From NCBI RefSeq assembly GCF_003086295.3, contig NC_092052.1, positions 12,306,346-12,370,345 on the forward strand: a DNA stretch of 64,000 nucleotides, read 5' to 3'. Positions within the stretch are counted from its first letter, which is position 1. Each line of letters begins with the position of its first letter. The notes under the pieces were generated by a model. It did no database searches. It saw nothing but the letters and a program-made list of their open reading frames with translations, and had not been told where the DNA came from. The DNA is from Arachis hypogaea. Its lineage: Eukaryota > Streptophyta > Magnoliopsida > Fabales > Fabaceae. Shown here one piece after another: positions 22,394 through 33,792 of the stretch. The position numbers and the translations under genes are program-made.

Positions 22394-24010
22394 TTAGTCT
22401 TTATGTCCCTTTTCTTTGCCCTTTGGATCTTCTTTCTTTTTCTTTCTTATTTCTCCTTGTTGTTTTGTTGTTGAGTCCTCCTCTTCTCTTTTCCATATTC
22501 CTGAGCTTATCAACTTCTCCTTTAGCCTCTCAGCATTGAATCTCACCCTTGCAAGTTCCTGCTCTTCAAATACCTTGCGTGCTTCATTAAAACTTTTGAT
22601 TTGTGGGTTGAGCAATAGGGGTGCTCCACAAAGATAGCTGAGTTTTTCTTGGGTGCATATATCATAGTCAATTCTGTCTCTATGTCTGGCCTCCTTGAAC
22701 ATTCTGTTTTAATTGAATTCACTGTGAAATGTATCATGTCTAGCATCCAACCTATGGAGAAGCTCCCTTTGCTGAGCTTGCTCTTTCCTTAGTTGAGCTT
22801 GTTCCTGTATTACCTTCTCCATGGATCTTTCATATTCAACAGTTGAATTGTTGATGGCTTCATACATCTTGGCATATTGTTCTTGTTGTAGTTCCATCAC
22901 GTGTGTTTGATATTCATTTTGCTAACTCATCCATTGAACTTGAACTTCTCTTTGCTGATTCATTACCTGCCAAAGGTCCCTTTGTTGTTGAGCTTGTTCC
23001 TCTTGGCCTCTTTGAATTTGTGAATATTGCCCAGAGATTCCTTCCAAATCGGCTTGGAGTTAATTCATGTTCAAGGTACTTGTTTCTTCCATTTCTTGAG
23101 GCTCTTTCTCTTGTCTTGCTTCTTTCCTTTTCTTTTTTCTTGCTAAAGGTTGCCTCTCCAATTGGGTTGTGGTGACAAATTCCAATCTCTCCTTGGTGAG
23201 AGGCTTTCCAATAGATACCACGTCAGTTTCTTCAAATTCTTCGAGAGGTACTCTAGCTTCTTCACATAAGCGCAGAATAGTACTAGGATATCCTAGCCAG
23301 TTGTCCTGTTTGACCTTCTGAGCTATGTCAATGATGTTCTTGGCTATAATTTCTCCAACATTGATCTCCCCTCATTTCATTATGCAGTGGATCATTATTG
23401 CTCTATTCACTGTCACTTCGGAATTATTTGAAGTAGGGATCAATGATCTCCTCACTATGTCATGCCATCCTTTTGCTTGAGGTATGAGATCACCTCTTCT
23501 GAGTTTGAGTGGTTGTCCTTGTGAATCCAACACACAATTCGTGCCTACTTTGCACATGTCACCTAACACATCTACATACCTTGGATCATTTTAAACTCTT
23601 TCCTCATAGCTAGCTTGTTTGAACCGTTTTGGTTTGACCTTTAGCACCCTGTTGATGGTGTCTGGACTAAAGTCAACAGTCACCCCTCTTACATAGCTCA
23701 TGTATGGCTCTTCATCATCAAATTCTCTTATCACATTAGTGTAAAACTCATGGATGAGAACCATGCTTACTTCTTGAGGTTGATTATAGAGAAGCTCCCA
23801 TCCCCTCTTTCTAATTATTTTTTGTATCTCAGAGTATTCCTCTTTTCTCAGCTTGAAAGGTAACTCCGGGACAACGTCTTTGCCTGTCATCCAACTAAAG
23901 ATGCGCTCATTGTGTTTGGATTTGAACCTTCTTCGATCAAAGGTGTTTTGTTCTTCTTCTTCTACAGGTTGCTTGTCCTTTCCCTTCTTAGCTCTTGATG
24001 ATGAGGCCAT
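22394..24010 (-). pseudogene. ORF3 of inner copy 1, broken by stops
   Basis: Same 538-codon gene as 19537-21153 and 37634-39250 but interrupted by several in-frame stops: near 23590 (after the KQASYEERV block), near 23371 (expected GGA after the MIHCIMK block), near 23053, near 22922 (expected TGG/CAG in the MSQQNEY block) and near 22703 (before MFKEARHRD). The remaining sequence aligns without large gaps. It starts at the same ATG (24008-24010). Confidence 0.9.
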
Positions 24011-24979
24011 TGAAATTCAATTGCAAGGGTTAACTCTTCCAACACCAAACTTAGAAGAATGCTTATCCTCAAGCATAAAGAAAATGTTTATGAAGGGGGT
24101 GTAGATGGATATGGTGACAAGGTAAGTAATACAAGTTTGAAAGTAATTGTGAGAGGGAATGAAGAAGGGGGTGGTTCGGGTAGGCTAGGGGAAATGGTGC
24201 ACTCTAAATTTTGCTGAGCAAATCATATGATCAAAGCCAAAATCTGCGAAGCAAGGATGATTTAAAAGTTGAGTGTGATTTCGGCTGAGGTGAATTGATG
24301 AAATGTGGTGATGGAGAATGGTGTATATGAGTGAGGATAAAGTGAGGTTTGATGACTGTGGTTGGAGTGGTTAAAGTGATATTTATGATGGGGGAATGGT
24401 CTTGAAGGTTCGGTCAAGGCATGGGGAAAATGAATCTTCTTTGCCTAATGCATGCTAAGGTGTTTTCCTCAATGCACACAATCCAAGGTATATATGGATG
24501 TACAAAACCCAAGGCACATGTGACTTCTCCTTTCTTTTGTGTGTGTCCGTGATCCTTTCTTCAAGATTCTCCCATCACTTCTTTCTTTCACTTCCCTGCA
24601 GCAAGAATACAAAGGCTTTAGAATTTTTTGTATTTGGACTCATACTTTTTTTTTTTTGATGATTCCTTTCATATCACTAAAAGAAATAACTACACTGTTG
24701 CTCTATGGTCTAGCATTTTCGTGTATGTATGGACACCAAACTTAGTTTGTGACTAAGTGTTGTAAAAAGAAACTTTTGCAATTATTTCAAAATTGACCAC
24801 ACCAAACTTAGTTCCTTGCATACACTATGTGCTAGTTCACTCTTTATTCTCTTAGATGTTTATGATGCAACTTCTCATTATTGATCACTAAAGCATGAAA
24901 ATAAAAGACTCCTGTGCATGAGTTGCCTCCCATGAAGCGCTTGTTTATCGTCCTTAGCTTGACATTGCAGCTCTTTTGC
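24011..24979 (-). other. pol-ORF3 spacer of inner copy 1
   Basis: Counterpart of 18568-19536. It contains the stem-loop plus TAAGTTTGGTGTT block at 24041-24076, with one change in the stem (GCTTATCC). Confidence 0.7.
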
Positions 24980-27900
24980 TCATGTTAGTAAGTGCACATT
25001 TTCTTCCTTGATCCAGGGGCCACCAAGATAAAGTTTCACCCTATGCCCATTAGCTGCAAAAGTCTATTTTGAAGTTTGATCAAGTAATTCCACATAGCCA
25101 TGAGGGGATACTTTGGTGATAGTGTATGGACCAGTCCATCTAGACCTGAGCTTTTCAGGAAAAATCTTCAGTCTTGAGTTGAATAGCAACACCTTTTGGC
25201 CTGGTTCGAATGTTCTTTGGGAGATTCTCTTGTCATGCCACCTTTTTGCTCTTTCTCTGTATATTCTGGCATTTTCATATGCCTCCAATCTGAATTCCTC
25301 CAATTCATTGAGTTGTAGTAACCTCTTTTCTCCTGCTGTTTGAGCATCTAAATTCAAAAGTTTGGTGGCCCAAAAGGCCTTGTGTTCAGGCTCTACAGGG
25401 AGATGGCATGCCTTCCCATACACCAGCTGAAATGGAGATTTTTCTATGGGCATTTTGAATGCTGTTCTGTATGCCCAAAGTACATCATCCAGCTTCCTAA
25501 CCCAATCCTTTCTTGTTGCTCCCACAGTTTTCTCCAGAATCCTCTTTAGCTCTCTGTTAACAAGTTCAGCTTGCCCATTTGTCTGTGGGTGGTAAGGTGT
25601 GGTCACTTTGTGAGTAACTCCATATTTGTGGAGTAGAGAATTTAATTGCTTGTTACAGAAGTGGCTTCCTCCATCACTTATAAGTCCCTTGGGCACTCCA
25701 AATCTAGTGAAGATGTTTCTCTTTAGGAATTGCAATACCACGTTGGTATCACATGTAGTGGTGGCTATTGCTTCTACCAATTTTGAAACATACTCCACTG
25801 CCACCAAAATGTATTTGAATGTGTAGGATGGAGGGAAGGGTCCCATAAAATCTATTCCCCACAAATCAAAGAGCTCCACTTCCAAAATGAACTTCTGAGG
25901 CATCTCATTTTTCCTTGTCAAACCCCCTGTTCTTTGACATTCATTGCAATGGCTCACAAAGTCTCTAGCATCCTTGAAGATGGAAGGCCAGTAAAAACCA
26001 CTTTGAAGCACCTTTGCAGCAGTTCTTTCAGCTCCAAAATGGCCACCATAGCTTGAGTTGTGACAATGCCATAGTATGTCCTTCATCTCAACCTCCGGTA
26101 CACACCTTCTTATCATTCCATCTGAGCATCTTTTGAATAGAAATGGCTCATCCCAGAAGAAGAACTTGGCCTCATGTAACAACTTCTTGACTTGTTGTTT
26201 TGTGTATTCTTGTGGGATGATCCTTCCTGCCTTGTAGTTGGTCATGTCTGCGAACCAAGGGATATGTTGAATTTGCAAGAGATGCTCGTCTGGAAATTCT
26301 TCATTTATTGATTGAAGATTGTCTTGACATGCATCTTGTGGCACCCTTGATAGATGGTCAGCAACTTGATTTTCACTACCTTTCCTATCCTTTATCTCAA
26401 TGTCAAATTCTTGTAGGAGCAGTACCCATTTGATTAGCCTTGGTTTGGCATCCTGTTTTGACATAAGATACTTAAGAGCAGCATGGTCAGTATATACTAA
26501 AACTTTAGATCCAATCAAATATTGTCTAAACTTATCAAAAGTATATACCACAGCTAGTAACTCTTTCTCTGTTGTGGTGTAATTTCTTTGAGCTTCATTC
26601 AATACTTTACTTGCATAGTAGATAACATGAAGCTTCTTTTCCTTCCTTTGCCCCAACACAGCACCAATTGCAAGATCACTTGCATCACACATGAGTTCAA
26701 AAGGCAATCCCCAACTTGGGGTGTGATGATTGGTGCTGTGGTGAGCTTAGCTTTTAGAGTTTCAAAGGCATGTTTACATTCATCATCAAAGAGGAAAGGA
26801 TTGTTTACCACCAGCAGATTGCTTAGTGGCTTTGCTATTTTGGAAAAATCTTTGATGAATCTTCTATAGAATCCAGCATGCCCTAAGAAGCTTCTAACAG
26901 CTTTCACACTAGTTGGTAAAAGAAGTTTTTCTATAATTTCTACTTTTGCCTTGTCAACCTCTATAGCCTCTCTTGAAATTTTGTGACCAAGAACAATGCC
27001 TTCGGATACCATGAAATGGCATTTCTTCCAGTTTAAAATCAAATTGGTTTCTTGGCATCTCTTCAAGACTAGGGTAAGATGGTGCAAGCAAGTATTGAAA
27101 GAATCACCAAAGACAGAGAAATCATCCATAAAGACTTCAATAAATTTTTCTACCATGTCCGAGAAGATTGATAGCATGCATCTCTGAAAGGTAGCTGGGG
27201 CATTACACAGTCCGAATGGCATTCTCCTGTAAGCAAAGACTCCAAAAGAACAGGTAAAGGAGGTCTTCTCTTGATCCATGGGGTCAACTACTATTTGGTT
27301 ATATCCAAAGTATCCGTCAAGGAAACAGTAATAAGCATGGCCAGCCAGCCTTTCCAGCATCTGGTCAATGAAAGGAAGGGGGAAATGGTCCTTTCGTGTG
27401 GCATCATTCAGCCTCCTATGGTCAATGCACATCCTCCATCCAGTCACTGTTCTTGTTGGAATAAGCTCATTCTTCTCATTGACAATAACAGTCATCCCAC
27501 CTTTCTTTGGTACTACTTGAACTGGGCTAACCCATGGACTGTCAGAGATGGGATAAATGATCCCAACTTTACATAGCTTCAGTACTTCTTTTTGGACCAC
27601 CTCTTTCATTGTGGGATTCAATCTTCTCTGAGGTTGTACCACTGGTTTAGAATTTTTCTCCAAGAGTATCTTGTGCATGCATATGGCAGGGCTTATGCCT
27701 TTCAAGTCATCAATGGTCCATCCCAACGCCTCTTTGTGAGCTCTCAATACTACAAGTAGCTTTTCTTCTTCCTCTGTACACAATGTAGAATTGATGATCA
27801 CTGGTAAGCTGTCCTTTACACCAAGAAATGCATATTTAAGATGAGGGGGTAGTGGTTTCAACTCTTGTTGTGGTGCCTCTTCTTTCTTAGCTTCACTTGG

Positions 27901-30522
27901 TTCCTCTGGTGTGTCCAATTTGTTCTCTTCTTGTCCTTGGATGTCCTGGACTTCCTCTTGTTTCACTTGATGGTTTATTTCAAGTACTTCTTCAACCAAA
28001 GAATCCACCACATCAATCCTCATGCAACTCTCTTTCTCAACGGGGTGTTGCATTGCCTTGAATACATTTATGGTCATTTGCTCATCATGTACTCTGAAAA
28101 TCATCTCTCCCTTTTCCACATCAATGATTGTTCTAGCTGTAGCCAAAAAGGGTCTACCAAGGATAACTGAGTTGCTCCCCTCTTCGTCCATATCTAGAAC
28201 TACAAAATCAGCTGGAAATATAAAGTTCCCCACTTTCACCAAGAGGTTCTCAACTACACCATTTGGTATTTTGATAGATCTGTCAGCATGTTGGAGTGAC
28301 ATCCTTGTGGGTTTCAACTCTTCTATCATCATTTTCTTCATCATGGTAAGGGGCATTAAGTTAATGCTTGCTCCCAGGTCACAGAGTGATTTGTCAATGG
28401 CTATATTCCCAATTGTGCATGGTATGAGGAAGCTGCCTGGATCCTTGAGTTTTGGTGGCAGTCCCCTTTGAATAACGGCGCTACACTCTTGAGTGAGAAT
28501 CACTGTTTCTTTCTCTTGCCAACTTCTCTTCTTGGTGATTAATTCTTTAAGAAACTTTGCATATAGTGGCATTTGTTCCAAGGCCTCTGCCAATGGGATG
28601 TTGATTTCAAGTTTCTTAAAGATTTCCAAGAACCTTGGGAATTGTTGATCTTTCGTTCCTTTGTGTATCCTGGTTGGGTATGGAAGCTTGGGTACATAGG
28701 CTTTCACTCCTTCATTCTTGTTCTCCTGTTGTGGCTTCACATTCTCCTTGTTATTGGAGTGGTTGTCTTGAGTGGGTGTCTTGCTTTGTGGCTTTTCATC
28801 TTCTTTGCTTTCTTGAGGTGTTGATACCTTGTCTTCACCTTGCTTGCTTGCTGTGCCTTGCTCTTTGAGTTTTGTTGCTTCCTTGTTAGAACTTTCTCCA
28901 ATTACTTTGCCACTTCTCAACTGAAGAGCTTTGCATTCTTCTCTTGGGTTGGGTACTGTTTCACTTGGGAGGACATTGGTCGGCCGTTCAACTTGTTTAG
29001 CCAATTGTCCCACTTGCCGTTCAAGGCTCTTCATGGTTGCTTCATTTCTCTCTTGCACTTTGATCAAGCTTTGAGTGGACTGAGCAATTGCTTGTAGGGC
29101 TGCCTCAAGACTTGAAAGTCTATTTTCATTATGGTCAATTGGTGGTATGATGCGGTTGGAATGTGGTTGCTGGAAGTTTTTTGTAGAGGTGGTGTGGTAA
29201 TTTTGGGGGTTAGATGTTGGTGCGAAAATGTTATTTTGGTGAGTTTGTGGATTGTGGTGAGGTGGTTGATATGTGTTTTGTGGTTTCTTGTATTGGTTAG
29301 TGTTGTTGGATGAGTGGTTTTGGTTGTGTGTGTTGCGGGAATGGTTGGAGTTGTTGTTCTTCTGCCACTGGTTTTGATTATCACCCCATCTCAGGTTGGG
29401 GTGGTTCCTCCAGGATGAGTTGTATGTGTCACCATGAAAGTCATTTTGAAATGAACTTGAGGTGTTTTGCATGTATTGAACTTGTTCTTGTTGCTGCTCA
29501 ACATTGCCTGCTTCATTTTGACCCCATTCAATTGAAGCCTGATTTGTTGTACTCACTGAAGCTAGTTGGAGGCCATCTATTCTCTTAGCCATCATTTTCA
29601 TTTGTTGCTGGATTTGTTGGTGCATCAACTTGTTCTGTGCCAAGATAGTATCCACTCCTTCTAGTTCCAACACACCCTTCTTTTGAACGGGTTGGCGTTG
29701 CCTCTGATGAGCAAAGAAGTATTGGTTATTTGTCACCATGTCTATGAGATTCTGAGCTTCTTCGGCTGTATTCATCAATTGTAGCGATCCTCCTGCAGAG
29801 TAATCCAAAGATTCTTGAGATTTTTCAGTCAACCCTTCATAGAAATTTTGAAGTTTATCCCATTCACTGAACATCTCAGGTGGACATTTTCTAATCAAGG
29901 TTTTGTATCTTTCCCATGCTTCATATAATGATTCCCCATCCATTTGAGTGAACGTTTGCACCTCTGTTTTTAACCTGATGATCCTCTGAGGCGGATAGAA
30001 CTTGGATAGGAATTTATTCACCAGATCATCCCAAGTGTTGATACTTTTCTTGGAAAATGTCTCTAGCCATTGAAATGCCTTGTCTCTCAAAGAAAATGGG
30101 AATAATAGCAGCTTGTAAACATCTGGATGCACACCATTTGTCTTGACAGTTTCACATATTCTTAGGAAGACAGATAGGTGTTGGTTTGGGTCCTCAAGGG
30201 GGCCTCATCCATAGGAACAATTGTTTTGCACGAGAGTGATGAGCTGAGGCTTTAATTCAAAGTTGTTTGCATGAACATTGGGAGCGAGTATACTGCTCCC
30301 ACAGTGTCTTGGATTTGGGAGAGTGTAAGAAGCTAGAACTCTCCTTTGAGGTGGGTTGTTATTGTTGGCAACTCCCTCAGCATAGTTATGTGAATTGCCC
30401 TCCATGATTTGGTCTTCTCCTTCTGAATCCTCCTCACCAATTATCCCTTTTCCTGCTGCTTTTCTTCTTAACCTTCGGAGGGTTCTCTCGTCTTCAGGAT
30501 TAAATCTCCTTACCTCTGACAT
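24980..30522 (-). pseudogene. gag-pol polyprotein of inner copy 1, three lesions
   Basis: The best preserved gag-pol here. It starts MSEVRRFNPEDERTLRRLRR at 30522 and would end at the stop 24980-24982, about 1847 codons in one frame. Domains on the residue scale: gag about 80-330 (FPFSLRDKAFQWLETF, GESLYEAWERYK), asparagine- and histidine-rich linker about 370-470, protease DLGAS about 713, RT FMDDFS about 1130, RNase [11 protein letters not shown] about 1276 and TDHAALKYL, integrase zinc finger HCNECQ about 1524 followed by [18 protein letters not shown] and HPQTNGQAE. No zinc knuckle and no chromodomain are seen. Lesions: TGA 30205-30207 (expected GAA), a one-base deletion near 26717, TAG 25064-25066 (expected CAG). 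Read-through pieces of 1177 and 547 codons remain open. Not functional as it stands. Confidence 0.9.
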
Positions 30523-30682
30523 ACACAAACACACAAACTTACAACACAAATGAAATACTCTATTGCTAGAGTGAAGTTAAAGTTAGCAAACAAAATATCA
30601 AACAGTTAGTGGGCTTTAACAAAGAAAAGAAAAATGCTTAATCTAAACTACCATTCACTTAATCATTGTCAATATTTTTCAA
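30523..30682 (-). other. 5' leader of inner copy 1
   Basis: Untranslated leader between primer site and gag start, AT-rich, nearly identical to 45792-45951. Confidence 0.7.
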
Positions 30683-30700
30683 TCCCCGGCAACGGCGCCA
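30683..30700 (-). promoter_or_regulatory. Primer binding site, tRNA-Asp type (copy 1)
   Basis: On the element strand it reads TGGCGCCGTTGCCGGGGA, the 18 nt complementary to the 3' end of plant tRNA-Asp used by Athila elements. Six bases (AGTTTT on that strand, 30701-30706) separate it from the LTR end CA. Confidence 0.9.
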
Positions 30701-30706
30701 AAAACT

Positions 30707-33700
30707 TGATACGTAAAACATTAATTTCACGTAATTACCGGCAAGTATACCGGGTCGTATCAAGTAATAAAACTCACTAAGAGTGAGGTCGATCCCATGG
30801 AGATTGGTAGATTAAGCAACTTTAATTAAATGGTAGATTTAGTCAAGCAAACATGGTTTTGATTTCATGAGATTTGTGATTTTTGAACATAATTGCAAAA
30901 ATTTAAATGGCAAGGAATTTAAAGAACGAGAAGAAAGAAAGAAGATGAAAGTAAATAACTGAAACTTAAAATGAAAGAAACTTAAATGACATTAAAGATA
31001 AATTGCAAGAAAGTAAAGATCGCCGAATTTTAAAGAGCATTAGAGTAAATAGCAAGAAATATAGAAACAGAATGTAAATGACAAGAATAATGAATTGCGA
31101 GAATGTAGAAGGGAATTGGGTAATGGGTATTCAAACAACTAAAGAGCAAAAGAAATGAGAATTGATGGTGGAGAGGATCATTAGGGATCAGAGATGCAAA
31201 TTCTCCTGAATTGATGTTAATCAATTCCTTCTCAATCATGGGTATAGATCCATGGCAATTTGTGGGTAATTGAGTCCCAATCTCTTGGTAACTCAATTTC
31301 TCTCAACACAACCAATTGCCACTCTCGTGATCTAATTGTTCATGAGAAGAGATGAAGTTCAATTCCTAATCCAAGCCACACAACCTCCAGAATCTCAACT
31401 AAGGGAGGTTACATCTCACATACCAACCAAAATGTATTGATTAAGGAAATCATGAAAGGATGAACTCTAAACTGAATTATGTGGCTCCTTTCTCAAATTC
31501 ACCACATAATTCATATAGATTAATCACTCTTTCGATGGTGATTGAATCTTTGAAGAACAAGAGTTTCCTCTTGGATTAACCACTTGAATTAAGAAGGAAA
31601 AGAAGAGTTATCAATTCATTCAAATAAACAGAGCTCTTCCCCCTAATGAAAGTGGGGTCTAGTGAATCATAGCTCCAATTTCAACAACAATTGTAGAGAT
31701 AAAAATTAAACTAAGTCTAGAGAAGAATGAAGAAGGAGAAGTTCTTAAAACTGAAATTCAAAGTTGCAAAAAAAAAAAAAAAAAACAAAATAGAAGACCG
31801 GTGAAAAAAAGTAAAGAATAGAAATTGCTAGTGTAATAGAAAATGTCTAAGTGTCAAAAAGTCTAAAAACAAGTTCAAAAGCAAAAAAGTCCCTCAAAGT
31901 ATCAAACTCTTCTCTATTTATACTACTCCTAAAACTCCTTCAGAGATCCTTAATTGGGATAGCAATGTGGGCTTTATCCTCGTTGAATTCTTGGCTTAGT
32001 GGAAGATGTAAATAGAAGAAGTGTTGCTCAACAGGGAGAGAGAGGCTCATTCATAATGCTCCTGGCCCAATGAGGGCGTTACTGGCAAACATGCCAGTGT
32101 GAATGCACGTTGGCAACGTGCTCATGAGTTTCCTGGGCTTGGAGTTTTATGCTAGGCGTTGTTAGCCCAAGTTGTTGCTAACAACTTGGCTTTCCTTCTT
32201 CTTGGTTCTACTTTGCATGCCTAATGTTACCCAGAATTTGAGGGTCAATCATCTGCTTTAATATGGACTATCATACATCATTGGAAAGCTTAGAATGTCT
32301 TCTTTCTAATGCACTTGGAATCATTTCAATTGGATTTTCCTATCTCAAGTTATGCTTCCTCAAAGAAGGTAAGGTCAGGCTGCCATGTTTGTTGAAGTTG
32401 TTGCTGAAAACGCACCCTCTCTTCCAAGTTGGCAACGTGCCAAACCTCCCAGGGCTGAGACATGGGGCTGGCGTTGTTGCTGAACACGCCCCCTTGTTGG
32501 CACGTTGGCAACGTGCTTGCTGCTCCCCTCCAGGGCTGCCTTCTTGCTTCAACTTTGCTTGTCCCGTTGCCTTGGAACACGCCTATAGAACCTGGCGTTG
32601 GCAACGTGCTCGAGTGAGGGGGATTGCTCTCCAAGATTGCTTGCTACGTTGTCACAAAACACGCCTAAAGAGCTTGGCGTTGGCAACATGTTCGAGTGGA
32701 GGTCCATGGCTGCTGGCATTATCCTCAAACACGCCATTGCATCCTGGAGTTGACAACGTGCTCGAGCCTTCCTCATGGATCCATGCTTGCTGCTTGGCGT
32801 TGTCATCAAAAACGTATATGCACCTAACGTTGGCAACATGCTTGATGTCTTGAGATTGCCCTCCAGGGTTGCCTTCTTGCTTGGCGTTGCCTTGGAACAC
32901 GTCCATGCTCTCCCAAGCTAGCAACGTGCTCGAGCTTTCCTTGTGGCACCAAGTTTTGCTTGCTACGTTCCCTTGGAACACGCCTTCAAAACTTGGCGTT
33001 GGCAACGTGCTTCTCCCTTTGCTGAGCTAAGTCTTCTATTCAGCGTTGTTTGCCTGCGTTGTCCTCAAACACGCCCCCCATCTCTAGGTTGGCAACGTGC
33101 TCGAGGCTTTGAAATTGCTTCTCTCCAAGGCCTTGCTTGCAGCGTTGCCTCTAAACACGCGTTTGGACTCTAGCGTTGGCAACGTGCACGAGCTTCTGAC
33201 TTGCTCCCCAGAGTTGCTTGCTGCGTTACCATCAAACACGCCCATAGATTATGGAGTTGGCAACGTGCTTAATCCCTCTAGGATCACTCTCCAGGGTCGC
33301 TTGGCATTGTCACAAGACACTCCAGTGGTAACCCAAGTTGGCAACGTGCCATTCCTTCCCAGGATCATTCCCCAGGGTTGTTGGGCGTTGTTGCAAAACA
33401 CGCTAGCACTAACCAGCGTTGGCAGCATGCACTCCTCTGCTTTCACTCTGCTTTCTTGCCAAATATTGGTGTATCTTCAAGCTTTCTTGCTCTAATTCTT
33501 GCTCCATTGCTTTCTAGCTTCATCACCTAACATAAACCAAAGAAACTTCCTCAAAGTCTTGCCATCTTATGCAATAATTTCAAGGGAATCATTCACATCA
33601 ACTTGTTTATAAACTCCTTGAATATTTGCATGAATTTGGCCAATATTTACCTAGTTCTTGGTGTTTTAATGCATGGAAGTAAAACTCATAAAAATGCTTG

Positions 33701-33783
33701 TTTATTTCAAAGATAATGAATGAAATTAAGCTAAAACTAACTAAACTGACTAGCTAATATAACAAATATGCGAATGCATCACA
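30707..33783 (-). repeat. Long LTR a (5' LTR of copy 1)
   Basis: 3077 bp, plus-strand ends TGATACG...CATCACA, so the element strand runs TGTGATG...GTATCA. It contains a poly-A/T tract (about 31770), a 390 bp segment (31231-31620) absent from LTRs b and d, and the 80 bp-period dyad array (32095-33432). It shares small variants with LTR b (AAACATGCCAGTG at about 32085) against LTRs c and d (AAACACGCCAGTG). Confidence 0.9.
32095..33432. repeat. Periodic dyad array in LTR a
   Basis: About 14 copies of TTGGCAACGTGC-like sequence (for example 32431, 32507, 32604, 32752, 33000, 33090, 33177, 33257, 33340), spaced 67-97 bp, mostly near 80. Each alternates with a GCGTTG...TCAAACACGCC block. CGTTGGCAACG is a dyad around one central base. 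Overlapping open frames on both strands (up to 196 codons) come from this array and are not genes. Confidence 0.8.
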
Positions 33784-33792
33784 TCAAAAACT
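33784..33792 (-). other. LTR-LTR junction 1
   Basis: Nine bases, TCAAAAACT on the plus strand (AGTTTTTGA on the element strand), join the end of LTR a directly to LTR b. AGTTTT is the spacer that normally lies between LTR end and primer site. Confidence 0.85.

Larger units (their letters stand above)
21814..33783 (-). mobile_element. Inner Athila copy 1 (5' LTR, primer site, gag-pol, ORF3; 3' end lost)
   Basis: Minus-strand copy with long 5' LTR a (30707-33783), primer site (30683-30700), gag-pol (24980-30522) and ORF3 (22394-24010). The last about 500 bp, the polypurine tract and the 3' LTR are absent. At that point the sequence passes into the inverted copy 0. Confidence 0.85.

Noticed and set aside
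14523..29021. Inverted repeat as a simple sequencing fold-back artefact
   Set aside because: The two arms differ by scattered substitutions, indels and different stop codons, and share variants with different third copies. A single-molecule artefact would give identical arms. A misassembly of distinct copies still cannot be excluded.
27865..29588. Plus-strand open frames of about 77-101 codons opposite gag-pol of copies 1 and 2 (also 43107-44830)
   Set aside because: They are antisense shadows of gag-pol coding sequence, repeated wherever the copy is repeated.
32263..32853. 196-codon open frame in LTR a and similar frames on both strands in all four LTRs
   Set aside because: They overlap the periodic dyad array on both strands and in several frames. 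The arrays happen to lack stops, and no protein family or start context supports them.
32095..33432. CRISPR-like periodic array
   Set aside because: The repeats are imperfect, spacing varies from 67 to 97 bp, there are no cas genes, and the context is a plant LTR.
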